A DNA stretch of 64,000 nt from Myxococcales bacterium (GTDB lineage Bacteria; Myxococcota_A; Polyangia; Polyangiales; Ga0077539). A program made the position numbers and the translations under genes. Below are positions 53,600-60,787 of this stretch, piece by piece. The notes under the pieces were generated by a model. The model did no database searches, was not told where the DNA came from, and saw nothing but the letters and a program-made list of their open reading frames with translations. The stretch covers positions 17,655-81,654 of the forward strand of contig JAUSAZ010000004.1 in assembly GCA_030652255.1 (NCBI GenBank), given 5' to 3'. Every line of letters begins with the position of its first letter. Positions within the stretch are counted from its first letter, which is position 1.

Positions 53600-54757
53600 A
53601 TGAAGATCGAGACGCTCGCGATACACGCCGGTCAGCACCCCGACCCGACCTCCGGGGCCGTGATGACGCCGATCGTCCTGTCGAGCACCTTCGCGCAGGA
53701 TGGCCCTGGCAACCACAAGGGCTACGACTACTCCCGCAGCGGCAACCCCACCCGGGGCACCCTCGAAGCCTGCGCTGCGGCGCTGGAGGGCGCCCGCCAC
53801 GGGCTCGCCTTCGCCAGCGGCTGCGCGGCCACCACGACCATCCTCCACACGCTCCGCCCGGGCGACCACATCATCTGCGGCGACGACGTCTACGGCGGCA
53901 CCTTCCGCATCATCGACAAGGTGATGCAGCCCATGGGCATCAGCGCGACCTTCGTCGACATGACCGACCTCGCGCTCACCGAAGCGGCCTTCCGCCCGGA
54001 GACGAAGATGGTCTGGCTGGAGACGCCCTCCAACCCGATGCTCAAGGTCTTCGACATCGAGCGGGTGTGCGCCATCGCCAGCCGCAAGGGCGTGCCGGTC
54101 ATCGTCGACAACACCTTCGCGACGCCGATGATCCAGCAGCCGCTCGGGCTCGGCGCCACGGCGGTGGTGCACTCCAGCACCAAGTACCTCAACGGCCACT
54201 CCGACGTCGTCGGCGGCCTGGTGATGACCAGCGACGACGAGCTCGTGCAGAAGCTCCGCTTCCTCCAGAACGCCATGGGGGCGGTGCCGTCGCCCTTCGA
54301 CTGCTTCCTCGTGCTGCGCGGCCTGAAGACCCTGCCCGTGCGCATGGACCGCCACGCCGCCAACGCCCAGACCATCGCGGCGTGGCTGCGCCGGCACCAC
54401 GACGTGGCGCGGGTGTACTACCCCGGCAACGACGATCACCCGCAGCGCGAGCTCATCCGCCGGCAGATGAAGACCCCGGGGGGGATGATCTCCTTCGTCA
54501 TCAAGGCCGCCGGGGGCTCCGTGGCCGAGCGCTCGCAGAAGTTCCTCGCGGCGCTGAAGGTGTTCACCTGCGCCGAGAGCCTCGGCGGGGTGGAGTCGCT
54601 CATCGAGCTGCCCGCGGTCATGACCCACGCCTCGGTGCCCGCGGAGACCCGCGCGGCGCTCGGCATCGACGACGGGCTCATCCGCATCTCCGTGGGGCTC
54701 GAGGCGGTGGACGACCTCGTCGCTGACCTCGAACATGCGTTTTCCGCGTCGCACTGA
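53600..54757 (+). CDS. PLP-dependent transsulfuration enzyme (cystathionine gamma-lyase/synthase family)
   Basis: 385 residues. Cys/Met-metabolism PLP fold: YSRSGNPTRGTLE, ASGCAATTTILHTL, the PLP-lysine motif HSSTKYLNGHSDVVGG, the SAESLGG-type CAESLGGVESLIELP and the C-terminal IRISVGLE. The length is typical (380-400). It acts in the cytoplasm on homocysteine/cysteine interconversion. Whether it is MetB, MetC or a gamma-lyase cannot be separated by motif alone; the sequence around ETPSNPMLKVFDI is compatible with gamma-lyase. There is a 53-bp gap to the next lipoprotein gene. Confidence 0.93.
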   Translation: MKIETLAIHAGQHPDPTSGAVMTPIVLSSTFAQDGPGNHKGYDYSRSGNPTRGTLEACAAALEGARHGLAFASGCAATTTILHTLRPGDHIICGDDVYGGTFRIIDKVMQPMGISATFVDMTDLALTEAAFRPETKMVWLETPSNPMLKVFDIERVCAIASRKGVPVIVDNTFATPMIQQPLGLGATAVVHSSTKYLNGHSDVVGGLVMTSDDELVQKLRFLQNAMGAVPSPFDCFLVLRGLKTLPVRMDRHAANAQTIAAWLRRHHDVARVYYPGNDDHPQRELIRRQMKTPGGMISFVIKAAGGSVAERSQKFLAALKVFTCAESLGGVESLIELPAVMTHASVPAETRAALGIDDGLIRISVGLEAVDDLVADLEHAFSASH

Positions 54758-54810
54758 CGGACTGCGGTAGATTCCCGGCAATTCTCGTAACGACGTTCCT
54801 TGGAGGTCCT

Positions 54811-55410
54811 GTGGTGATGCAATCCTGGCGTGGGTTGGCGGTCGGTTCGCTGGTGGTGCTCGGGCTCGGCTGCGGCGACGACCCGGTGCCGATGACGGGG
54901 CAGGCCTTCTGGCGCGACGGGTGCCCCGCGAACATGTCGGGGGCCAACTGCACCACCAACCGGCACTCGGTGCGCGGCAGCAACGGGTCGCCCACCGTCG
55001 ACGTGCTCTGCAACGTGGTGCCCGTCGCGGGCGGCCACGCCATCACCTTCCGCATCGCGGCCATCGAGCCCGGGCAGAACTTCTCCGAGTCGCTGGAGGG
55101 CCTCTTCGCGACGGGCCTGCTGCCCTCCGTGGGCGCCGAGCTGCGCCCCGGCGACGACGGCGGCTTCGTGCAGATCCGCGGCTCGGGCTGGAGCATCCCC
55201 CCGGCCAGCGGCACCATCGGCGTGGCTGGCGTCTGCCACGTCTTCATCGACCGCCTCAACGGCCAGAACTTCAACGGCAAGATCAAGTGCAGCAACGTGC
55301 AGGATGACCTGTCGCCGCCGCGCTCGCGCTTCGTCGACGGCTACCAGCCGCAGACGGTGAGCGACGAGTACGGCGAGTTCAACTTCACCAACTGCACCGC
55401 GATCCCCTGA
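54811..55410 (+). CDS. Small lipoprotein of unknown function
   Basis: 199 residues from GTG 54811. GTG 54814 and ATG 54817 are also in frame, and GGAGG at 54802-54806 could serve any of them. The lipobox VLGLGC gives Cys21. The mature domain has six or so cysteines (GCPANMSGANC, VDVLCNVV, VAGVCHVF, FTNCTAIP) in a beta-rich sequence. I do not recognise the family. It sits between the PLP enzyme and serA on the same strand, without overlap. Confidence 0.65.
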   Translation: MVMQSWRGLAVGSLVVLGLGCGDDPVPMTGQAFWRDGCPANMSGANCTTNRHSVRGSNGSPTVDVLCNVVPVAGGHAITFRIAAIEPGQNFSESLEGLFATGLLPSVGAELRPGDDGGFVQIRGSGWSIPPASGTIGVAGVCHVFIDRLNGQNFNGKIKCSNVQDDLSPPRSRFVDGYQPQTVSDEYGEFNFTNCTAIP

Positions 55411-55426
55411 GCGCTACACCACCGCC

Positions 55427-56662
55427 ATGTCACGATCCAATCCGCCTTCCCGGAGCGCGGCGGGGCTCAAGGTCCTGCTGCTCGAGAACGTCCACACCAG
55501 CGCGCACGAGCTCCTGCTAGACGCCGGCTGCAAGGTCGACGCGGTGCCGAGCGCCCTCGGCGAAGACGCCCTCATCGAGCGCCTCCGCGGCGTGCACGTG
55601 CTGGGCATCCGCAGCAAGACCCAGGTGACCGCCAGGGTGCTCGCCGCCGCCCCGTCGCTGATGTCCGTCGGGTGCTTCTGCATCGGCACCAACCAGGTGG
55701 CGCTGCGCGACGCGCACGACATCGGCGTGCCGGTGTTCAACGCGCCCTTCAGCAACACCCGCAGCGTCGCGGAGATGATCATCGCCGAGGTGGTGATGCT
55801 CGCCCGGCAGCTCGGCGACCGGGTGCGCGAGGTGCACGCGGGCCGCTGGCGCAAGGTGTCCGCGGGCTGCGTCGAGGTGCGCGGCAAGACCCTGGGCATC
55901 GTCGGGTACGGCCACATCGGATCCCAGGTCGGCGTGCTCGCCGAGGCGATGGGCATGCGGGTGGTGTCCTTCGACGTCGCGACGAAGCTCCCGATGGGCA
56001 ACACGCAGACCCTCGGCACGCTCGAAGAGCTGCTCGCGGTGTCGGACTTCGTCACCCTGCACGTCCCCGCGACGCCGCAGACCGAGATGATGATCAACGG
56101 CGAGGCCATCGCGCGCATGAAGAAGGGCGCGATGCTGCTCAACGCCAGCCGCGGCACCGTGGTCGACCTCGACGCGCTCTCCCGCGCCCTGCGCGACGGT
56201 CGTCTCGGGGGCGCGGCGATCGACGTGTACCCCGAGGAGCCCGAGGAGAACGGCGAGGGCTTCGCGTCGGTGCTCCAGGGGGCGCCCAACGTGATCCTGA
56301 CGCCGCACATCGGCGGCTCGACGCTCGAGGCGCAGGCCAACATCGGCCGCGAGGTGGCCACGAGCCTGGTGCGCTACCTCGATGTCGGCAGCACCGTCGG
56401 CGCGGTGAACTTCCCCAACCTGGAGATGGCGCCCACCGCGGGCTCGCACCGCCTGCTCAACGCGCACCGCAACGTCCCGGGCGTGCTGCGCGACGTCAAC
56501 CGCATCGCCAGCGACCTCGGCGCCAACATCCGCGCGCAGATGCTCGCCACCGACGCGACGCTCGGCTACCTCATCATGGACATCGACCAGGACGTCTCCG
56601 CGGCCCTGGCCGACGCCATCGGCGGCCTCGGCACCAGCATCTGCACCCGCGTCGTGTACTGA
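55427..56662 (+). CDS. serA: D-3-phosphoglycerate dehydrogenase, ACT-type
   Basis: 411 residues, the short E. coli-like form. Substrate/NAD domain: IRSKTQVTARVL, GCFCIGTNQV, NAPFSNTRSVAE; NAD motif GIVGYGHIGSQVG; catalytic Arg in NASRGTVVD, Glu in YPEEPEE and His in LTPHIGGST. A C-terminal ACT domain (about 335-411, HRNVPGVLRDVNRIASDLG) would allow serine feedback. It catalyses the first step of serine synthesis in the cytoplasm. It follows a lipoprotein gene by 16 bp, and a strong hairpin follows its stop. Confidence 0.95.
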   Translation: MSRSNPPSRSAAGLKVLLLENVHTSAHELLLDAGCKVDAVPSALGEDALIERLRGVHVLGIRSKTQVTARVLAAAPSLMSVGCFCIGTNQVALRDAHDIGVPVFNAPFSNTRSVAEMIIAEVVMLARQLGDRVREVHAGRWRKVSAGCVEVRGKTLGIVGYGHIGSQVGVLAEAMGMRVVSFDVATKLPMGNTQTLGTLEELLAVSDFVTLHVPATPQTEMMINGEAIARMKKGAMLLNASRGTVVDLDALSRALRDGRLGGAAIDVYPEEPEENGEGFASVLQGAPNVILTPHIGGSTLEAQANIGREVATSLVRYLDVGSTVGAVNFPNLEMAPTAGSHRLLNAHRNVPGVLRDVNRIASDLGANIRAQMLATDATLGYLIMDIDQDVSAALADAIGGLGTSICTRVVY

Positions 56663-56685
56663 AAGACGGTGGCGCCTTTGTGCGA

Positions 56686-56710
56686 CGGGTGAGGCGGGTG
56701 ACCTCACCCG
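56686..56710 (+). terminator. Terminator hairpin after serA
   Basis: CGGGTGAGG and CCTCACCCG form a perfect 9-bp stem around a 7-nt loop, starting 23 nt after the serA stop. Confidence 0.6.
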
Positions 56711-56807
56711 CGCTGCCGTAGAGGGGCATCGCGACAGCGGAGGGTGAGGTCGGCGTGATCGTTGCTGCCCATGAGCGTGCAGGACAGCAACCGCGAGGAG
56801 GTACGCC

Positions 56808-57005
56808 ATGCCGCGTGGAGACAAGAGCGCCTACACCGACAAGCAGAAGCGCCAGGCCGAGCACATCGAGGAGAGCTACAAGGCCCAGGGGGTTCCGGAG
56901 GAGACCGCCGCGGCGCGCGCCTGGGCGACGGTCAACAAGCAGGATGGTGGGGGGAAGAAGTCGGGCTCCGGGAGGAAGAAGCCGACGAAGAGGTCGCCGA
57001 ACTGA
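56808..57005 (+). CDS. Small basic protein, plasmid-stabilization-protein-like
   Basis: 65 residues: MPRGDKSAYTDKQKRQAEHI at the N-terminus and a Lys/Gly/Ser tail (GGGKKSGSGRKKPTKRSPN). This matches a widespread family of short chromosomal proteins, often labelled plasmid stabilization protein, with no proven role. A strong GAGGAGG-type site (GAGGAGG, 6 nt before the ATG) marks it as a well-translated gene. It is convergent with the next gene, 9 bp apart. Confidence 0.8.
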   Translation: MPRGDKSAYTDKQKRQAEHIEESYKAQGVPEETAAARAWATVNKQDGGGKKSGSGRKKPTKRSPN

Positions 57006-57014
57006 CGGAGGGCC

Positions 57015-57341
57015 CTACCAGCGGCCGCGCGAGTGGCGGCCGCGGGGCGACTGCCAGCGGGGCGCGGGCTGGCGCCGGTAGCTGTCGTTGCGGCCCCACC
57101 GCGCGGGCGCGGGGCGCACGGCGGCGCGGCGCAACACCTCGCGGCGCATGACCTCCCGGCGCATGACCTCCCGGCGCAGGTTGCCGCGGTTGTACCCATC
57201 GCGCTGCACCGTGCCCTGGCGCCCGTAGCCAGGGCGGCGCTGCGCCTCGGCCTCGGACGCACTGGTCATCAGCCCGACGCTGAACAGCGCCGCGAAGAGC
57301 GCGCAGACGAGGACGAGGCGGGACGTGGTGGGCTGCTTCAT
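57015..57341 (-). CDS. Small secreted Arg-rich protein
   Basis: 108 residues with AGGAG 8 nt before the ATG. Signal peptide to about residue 34 (SEAEAQ). The mature part is very basic: Arg plus Gly/Tyr/Pro, including three MRREV-type five-residue repeats (RREVMRREVMRREV). No Cys and no recognised family. A nucleic-acid- or polysaccharide-binding envelope peptide is possible, but this is only charge-based inference. It is divergent from the adenosine deaminase gene. Confidence 0.65.
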   Translation of the reverse strand: MKQPTTSRLVLVCALFAALFSVGLMTSASEAEAQRRPGYGRQGTVQRDGYNRGNLRREVMRREVMRREVLRRAAVRPAPARWGRNDSYRRQPAPRWQSPRGRHSRGRW

Positions 57342-57454
57342 GGTGTTTCGCTCCTGGTGATCGAGGCGGGTGCGTGGACATCGACGCGCGACGGTCGGTC
57401 CCTCCTACGCTGGGGTGAATATTTTCTTCGCGGGCCGTGCGAAGGTCGCTGGCC

Positions 57455-58948
57455 ATGAAGGCAGCCACGCTCGGTCTGGTCGCGTTGCTCTCGTCTGCGT
57501 GCGCCGGTCCCATCGCCGCGAGCCCCGAGGCGAGGACGGCGCGCTACCTCGCCTCCATCCGCGGGCGCACCGCCTTCGAGGAGGTGTTCGTTCGCGAGAT
57601 GCCCAAGGGCGGTGAGCTGCACACCCACCTGAGCGGCGCCGTGTACGCCGAGAGCTACCTGCGCTGGGCCGCCGAGGACGGGCTCTGCGCGCGCCGCAGC
57701 CCGCCGTCGATCGTCCAGCCCCCCTGCGACGCCGCCCGCGATGTGACCGGGCCCGCCATCGCGCTCGACGTCCCGCTCTACCGCGCGCTCGTCGACGGGC
57801 TGTCGATGCGCAACCACTCGCCCGCCATGGGCATCGGGCACGACCGCTTCTTCGACACCTTCGGGCGCTTCGAGGTGACCCGCGTGCGCTACGGCGACAT
57901 GCTCGCCGAGGTGGTGTCGCGGCTGGCCCGGCAGAACACCCGCTACGTCGAGGTGATGCAGTCGCTCGGCGTGGGCGGCGCCAACCGCGTCGGGCACGCG
58001 GCGGGCTGGAGCGACGACCTCGCCGCGATGAGCGTGCGCGTCCCGGAGAGCGCGGTGGCGGCGGTGGTGGCCGACGCGCGGGGGCGCATGGACGCACAGG
58101 AGGCCCGGATGCGCGAGGTGCTGCGCTGCGGGCAGCCGGGCGAGGACCCTGGCTGCGGGGTGACCCTGCGCTACCTGGTGCAGATGATCCGGACGGTGCC
58201 GCGCGAGGAGGTGTTCGCGCAGGCGGTGGCGGCGGCGGCGATCATCGAGGCCGACCCGCGGGCCGTGGGGCTCAACCTCGTGGCGCCGGAGGACGACCCG
58301 GTGGCGGTGCGCGACTACCGCGACCACATGCGCATCATCGATCACGTCACGCGGCACGGCGCGCGGGTGAACGTGGCGCTGCACGCGGGAGAGCTCACGC
58401 CCTCGCTGGTGGCGCCGGAGGTGACCGACGACCACATCCGGCTGGCGGTGGAGGTCGCCGGGGCGCGGCGCATCGGGCACGGCACCGACATCGCGTGGGA
58501 GCGCGACGCCCGCGGGACGCTGGCGATGATGGCCGCGCGCGGCGTGGCGGTGGAGCACTGCCTCACGAGCGCCGACGTGATCCTCGGGGTGCGCGGGGCG
58601 GCGCACCCGTGGGCGCTGTACCACGACGCGGGAGTGCCTCAGGTGATCTGCGCCGACGACGAGGGCGTGGCGCGCTCGGACCTCTCGCGCGAGTACCTGC
58701 GCGCGGTGCAGGACTTCGCGCCAGGCTGGACCGGCCTGAAGGCCCTGGCCCGCAATGCGTTGAGCCACTCGTTTCTACCGGGCCCGTCTCTGTGGGAGCG
58801 CGGGGCGATCAACGCGGCGTGCCGGGCCGAGGCGCCGGGGGCCGAGCGGCCGGGTGCGGCGTGCGCGGCGTGGCTGGCGACGAGCGAGCGGGCGCGCGAG
58901 CAGTGGCGTCTGGAGGGCGCGCTGCGGCGCTTCGAGGCGATGTGGTGA
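57455..58948 (+). CDS. Adenosine-deaminase-family lipoprotein
   Basis: 497 residues from the ATG at 57455, with GAAGG upstream. Lipobox LLSSAC (Cys16). The metal-dependent hydrolase core has ELHTHLSGA (His56, His58), LHAGELTPS, RIGHGTDIA and CADDEG near the C-terminus, matching adenosine/AMP deaminase ligands. Family members deaminate adenosine. The lipid anchor puts this one outside the cytoplasm, like secreted ADGF-type deaminases, so it may act on extracellular nucleosides (inference). A typical TDDP is replaced by ADDEG, so the substrate may differ. A hairpin lies 16 nt past the stop. Confidence 0.85.
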   Translation: MKAATLGLVALLSSACAGPIAASPEARTARYLASIRGRTAFEEVFVREMPKGGELHTHLSGAVYAESYLRWAAEDGLCARRSPPSIVQPPCDAARDVTGPAIALDVPLYRALVDGLSMRNHSPAMGIGHDRFFDTFGRFEVTRVRYGDMLAEVVSRLARQNTRYVEVMQSLGVGGANRVGHAAGWSDDLAAMSVRVPESAVAAVVADARGRMDAQEARMREVLRCGQPGEDPGCGVTLRYLVQMIRTVPREEVFAQAVAAAAIIEADPRAVGLNLVAPEDDPVAVRDYRDHMRIIDHVTRHGARVNVALHAGELTPSLVAPEVTDDHIRLAVEVAGARRIGHGTDIAWERDARGTLAMMAARGVAVEHCLTSADVILGVRGAAHPWALYHDAGVPQVICADDEGVARSDLSREYLRAVQDFAPGWTGLKALARNALSHSFLPGPSLWERGAINAACRAEAPGAERPGAACAAWLATSERAREQWRLEGALRRFEAMW

Positions 58949-58964
58949 GCGGCGGACAGGGGGC

Positions 58965-58977
58965 GAGCGTATCGCTC
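58965..58977 (+). terminator. Hairpin after the adenosine deaminase gene
   Basis: GAGCG, TAT loop, CGCTC, 16 nt past the stop. Confidence 0.4.
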
Positions 58978-59032
58978 AGCCCGCGGCGCTTGCGAAAGAG
59001 TGCTAGCAGAGAACGGTGAGTGCCGTCTTGTC

Positions 59033-59057
59033 GGGGTCGTCGTGCTGACGACTCCCC
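59033..59057. promoter_or_regulatory. Stable hairpin upstream of the nucleotidyltransferase
   Basis: GGGGTCGTC can pair with GACGACTCCCC (one bulged T) around a short GTGCT loop, 27 nt before the ATG at 59084. It could be a second terminator or an attenuator. Confidence 0.3.
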
Positions 59058-59083
59058 ACCTCTCGATGCTGCGGAGCCGCCCG

Positions 59084-59617
59084 ATGCAACGGTCGCAACC
59101 GAACCTGTCAGCGCTCGAAGGGGTGGTCGCTCCCGTGGTGCTCGACGCCCTGCGCGCCGCATCGAAGCGGCTGGGCGCGCTCGGCATCCGTCACGCCCTC
59201 GTCGGCGGACTCGCGGTCGGCGCCTACGGCGTGGTGCGCGCCACGAAGGACGTCGACTTCCTGGTGGGTGACGAGGCCTTCGAGCACCACGAGGGCGGCA
59301 TCGTGACGATGAAGTCGGGGGTGCCCATCCAGATCCACGGCGTGCTCGTCGACCTGCTCTCCGTGCAACCCGACGAGGGCGCGCTGCGCGACGTCCCGGT
59401 GGCGCCGACCGGGACCGAGGTTCCGGTCGCCCCGGTCGCGGCGCTCGTCCACCTGAAGCTGAAGTCGCCGCGCATGAAGGACGCAAGCGACGTCGTCGAA
59501 CTCCTGAAGGCGGGCATCGACCGCACCGCCTGCCGCGACTGGCTGACGGCCAACGCCCCGGCGCTGCTCGCGCGCTTCGACGAGCTCGCGGCGCAGGCCG
59601 AGCGCGAAGGCGAGTAG
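59084..59617 (+). CDS. Nucleotidyltransferase-fold protein (AbiEii/DUF6036-like)
   Basis: 177 residues from the ATG at 59084, supported by GGAG 7 nt upstream; an ATG at 59066 adds six residues. The Pol-beta-like nucleotidyltransferase core is HALVGGLAVGAYGVVRATKDVDFLV (shown here only as GGLAVGAYG and RATKDVDFL). It contains the DxD that binds metal and NTP. VPVAPVAALVHLKLKS and KDASDVVELL fit the downstream helices of this family. Such proteins occur as toxins or as stand-alone enzymes; no antitoxin partner lies next to it. It stands alone in a convergent setting. Confidence 0.72.
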   Translation: MQRSQPNLSALEGVVAPVVLDALRAASKRLGALGIRHALVGGLAVGAYGVVRATKDVDFLVGDEAFEHHEGGIVTMKSGVPIQIHGVLVDLLSVQPDEGALRDVPVAPTGTEVPVAPVAALVHLKLKSPRMKDASDVVELLKAGIDRTACRDWLTANAPALLARFDELAAQAEREGE

Positions 59618-59630
59618 CGGCGCCAGGCCC

Positions 59631-59650
59631 GAGCGCCCGGGGGGGGGCTC
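59631..59650. terminator. Hairpin between convergent genes
   Basis: GAGCGCCC can pair with GGG...GCTC through a G-run (59639-59650) after the nucleotidyltransferase stop. The G-run also may form other structures. Confidence 0.35.
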
Positions 59651-59684
59651 TGGGGTGGCTGGCGACGAGTGAGCCCTTACCCCT

Positions 59685-59969
59685 TCACCGCAGCCACATC
59701 GACGCGAACAGGAGGCAGAACACCCCCAGCGGGAAGGCCGCGACCAGCGCGCAGGCCAGCCAGATCGGGTGGTCGCGCAGCGGCCGTCGTTCGAGCCACA
59801 GCATCAGGCCCCACGCGGGCACCGTGCCCAGCGCCGCGGCCACCAGCCCCACGAGGCCCATCGGGTTGTCGTCGCCGGGGCTCGTCATGACGCGCCACCA
59901 GAGCAGCAGCCCCAGCACGACGTTGAGCACACCGAAGAGTCCGAGCGCGAGGTGCAGCCGGGAGCGCAT
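59685..59969 (-). CDS. Small three-helix membrane protein
   Basis: 94 residues: hydrophobic helices LHLALGLFGVLNVVLGLLLW, GLVGLVAAALGTVPAWGLML and LACALVAAFPLGVFCLLFA. There is no conserved charged motif and no family I know. It starts 31 bp after the PdeM gene on the same strand, so it may be the third gene of the DNA-repair-type unit, but its function cannot be linked. Confidence 0.6.
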   Translation of the reverse strand: MRSRLHLALGLFGVLNVVLGLLLWWRVMTSPGDDNPMGLVGLVAAALGTVPAWGLMLWLERRPLRDHPIWLACALVAAFPLGVFCLLFASMWLR

Positions 59970-60000
59970 CGCCGGGTGATACCCGACCGCCGCCGCGCGG

Positions 60001-60777
60001 TCACCCCGCCCGCTGCCGCTGCCGCCGCGCCGGGCCGCGACGTTGCACCGCGCGCACCCGGTCGAGGCGCCCGGTGGGCACCACCCGCTCGCCCACGATG
60101 ACCGCCGTCTCCAGCTCGCCCGGGTCGACCGCCGCCGTGAGCCCGGTGGTGTCGTCGTCGAGCACGAGGTCGCCGCCGCGCGCGAAGGGCGTGAGCGCCG
60201 GCAGGCACACGACGCCCGGCGCCCACGCGAAGGCCATCACCTTCGTGCTTCCCCCGGCGGCGTCGCGCAGCACCAGCGCCGGGTGGTGGTGCCCGATCAC
60301 CACGCGGCCGCCGCGGCCCCGCGCGAGCGCCCGCTCCGAGCGCAGCGCGTCGAGCTCGTCGCCGTGCACCGCCGCGTGGCGGCCGAAGGTCCACCGCGCG
60401 CACACCGTCACGTCGCGGCCGGAGAGGGCCGCGTCGAGGCCGCGGTCGTGGTTGCCCGGGATGAGCACCGCGGCGCAGCCGTCGAGCGCGGCCAGCAGCC
60501 GGTCGAGGGCGCTCTCGCCGTCCGCCGCGGGGCGCATCGACGCGGGGCCGTGCACCACGTCGCCCGCGATCACCACCGTGGCCGGGTCGAGGCGCGCGCG
60601 CAGCCCGGCGATGCGCGCGAGCAGCTCGCCGTCGTCGACGCCCGGGAGCAGGTACCCGCGTCCCTGGAGCGCGCGCACATAGCCCGCGTGCACGTCGGCG
60701 ATCACCAGCGTGCGGGTGACCGGGTCGAAGAGCCCGCCGGGGGCCACGCAGCAGAGGCCGTCGTCGAGGGTCAGCAC
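60001..60777 (-). CDS. pdeM: Ligase-associated-type metallophosphoesterase (PdeM-like)
   Basis: 258 residues. Calcineurin-like metal motifs in order: IADVHAG (Asp28, His30), AGDVVHG (Asp73), GNHDRG (Asn109, His110), HGD near residue 138 and GHHHP (162-166). The N-terminus (LTLDDGLCCVAPGGLFDPVTRTLVIADVHAGY region) and length match PdeM, the endonuclease of the ligase-associated DNA damage response. It follows the Lhr-like helicase gene by 10 bp, the expected neighbour in that system. The usual ligase and exonuclease genes are not in this window. Confidence 0.85.
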   Translation of the reverse strand: MLTLDDGLCCVAPGGLFDPVTRTLVIADVHAGYVRALQGRGYLLPGVDDGELLARIAGLRARLDPATVVIAGDVVHGPASMRPAADGESALDRLLAALDGCAAVLIPGNHDRGLDAALSGRDVTVCARWTFGRHAAVHGDELDALRSERALARGRGGRVVIGHHHPALVLRDAAGGSTKVMAFAWAPGVVCLPALTPFARGGDLVLDDDTTGLTAAVDPGELETAVIVGERVVPTGRLDRVRAVQRRGPARRQRQRAG

Positions 60778-60787
60778 CGGAGGGCCC

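Noticed and set aside
53890..54375. Minus-strand frame inside the PLP enzyme gene
   Set aside because: Ser/Thr/Arg-rich mirror of a well-conserved enzyme, no support for expression.
56808..57005. Reading the plasmid-stabilization-like gene as evidence of an integrated plasmid
   Set aside because: The family is widespread on chromosomes; no replication or transfer genes are nearby.
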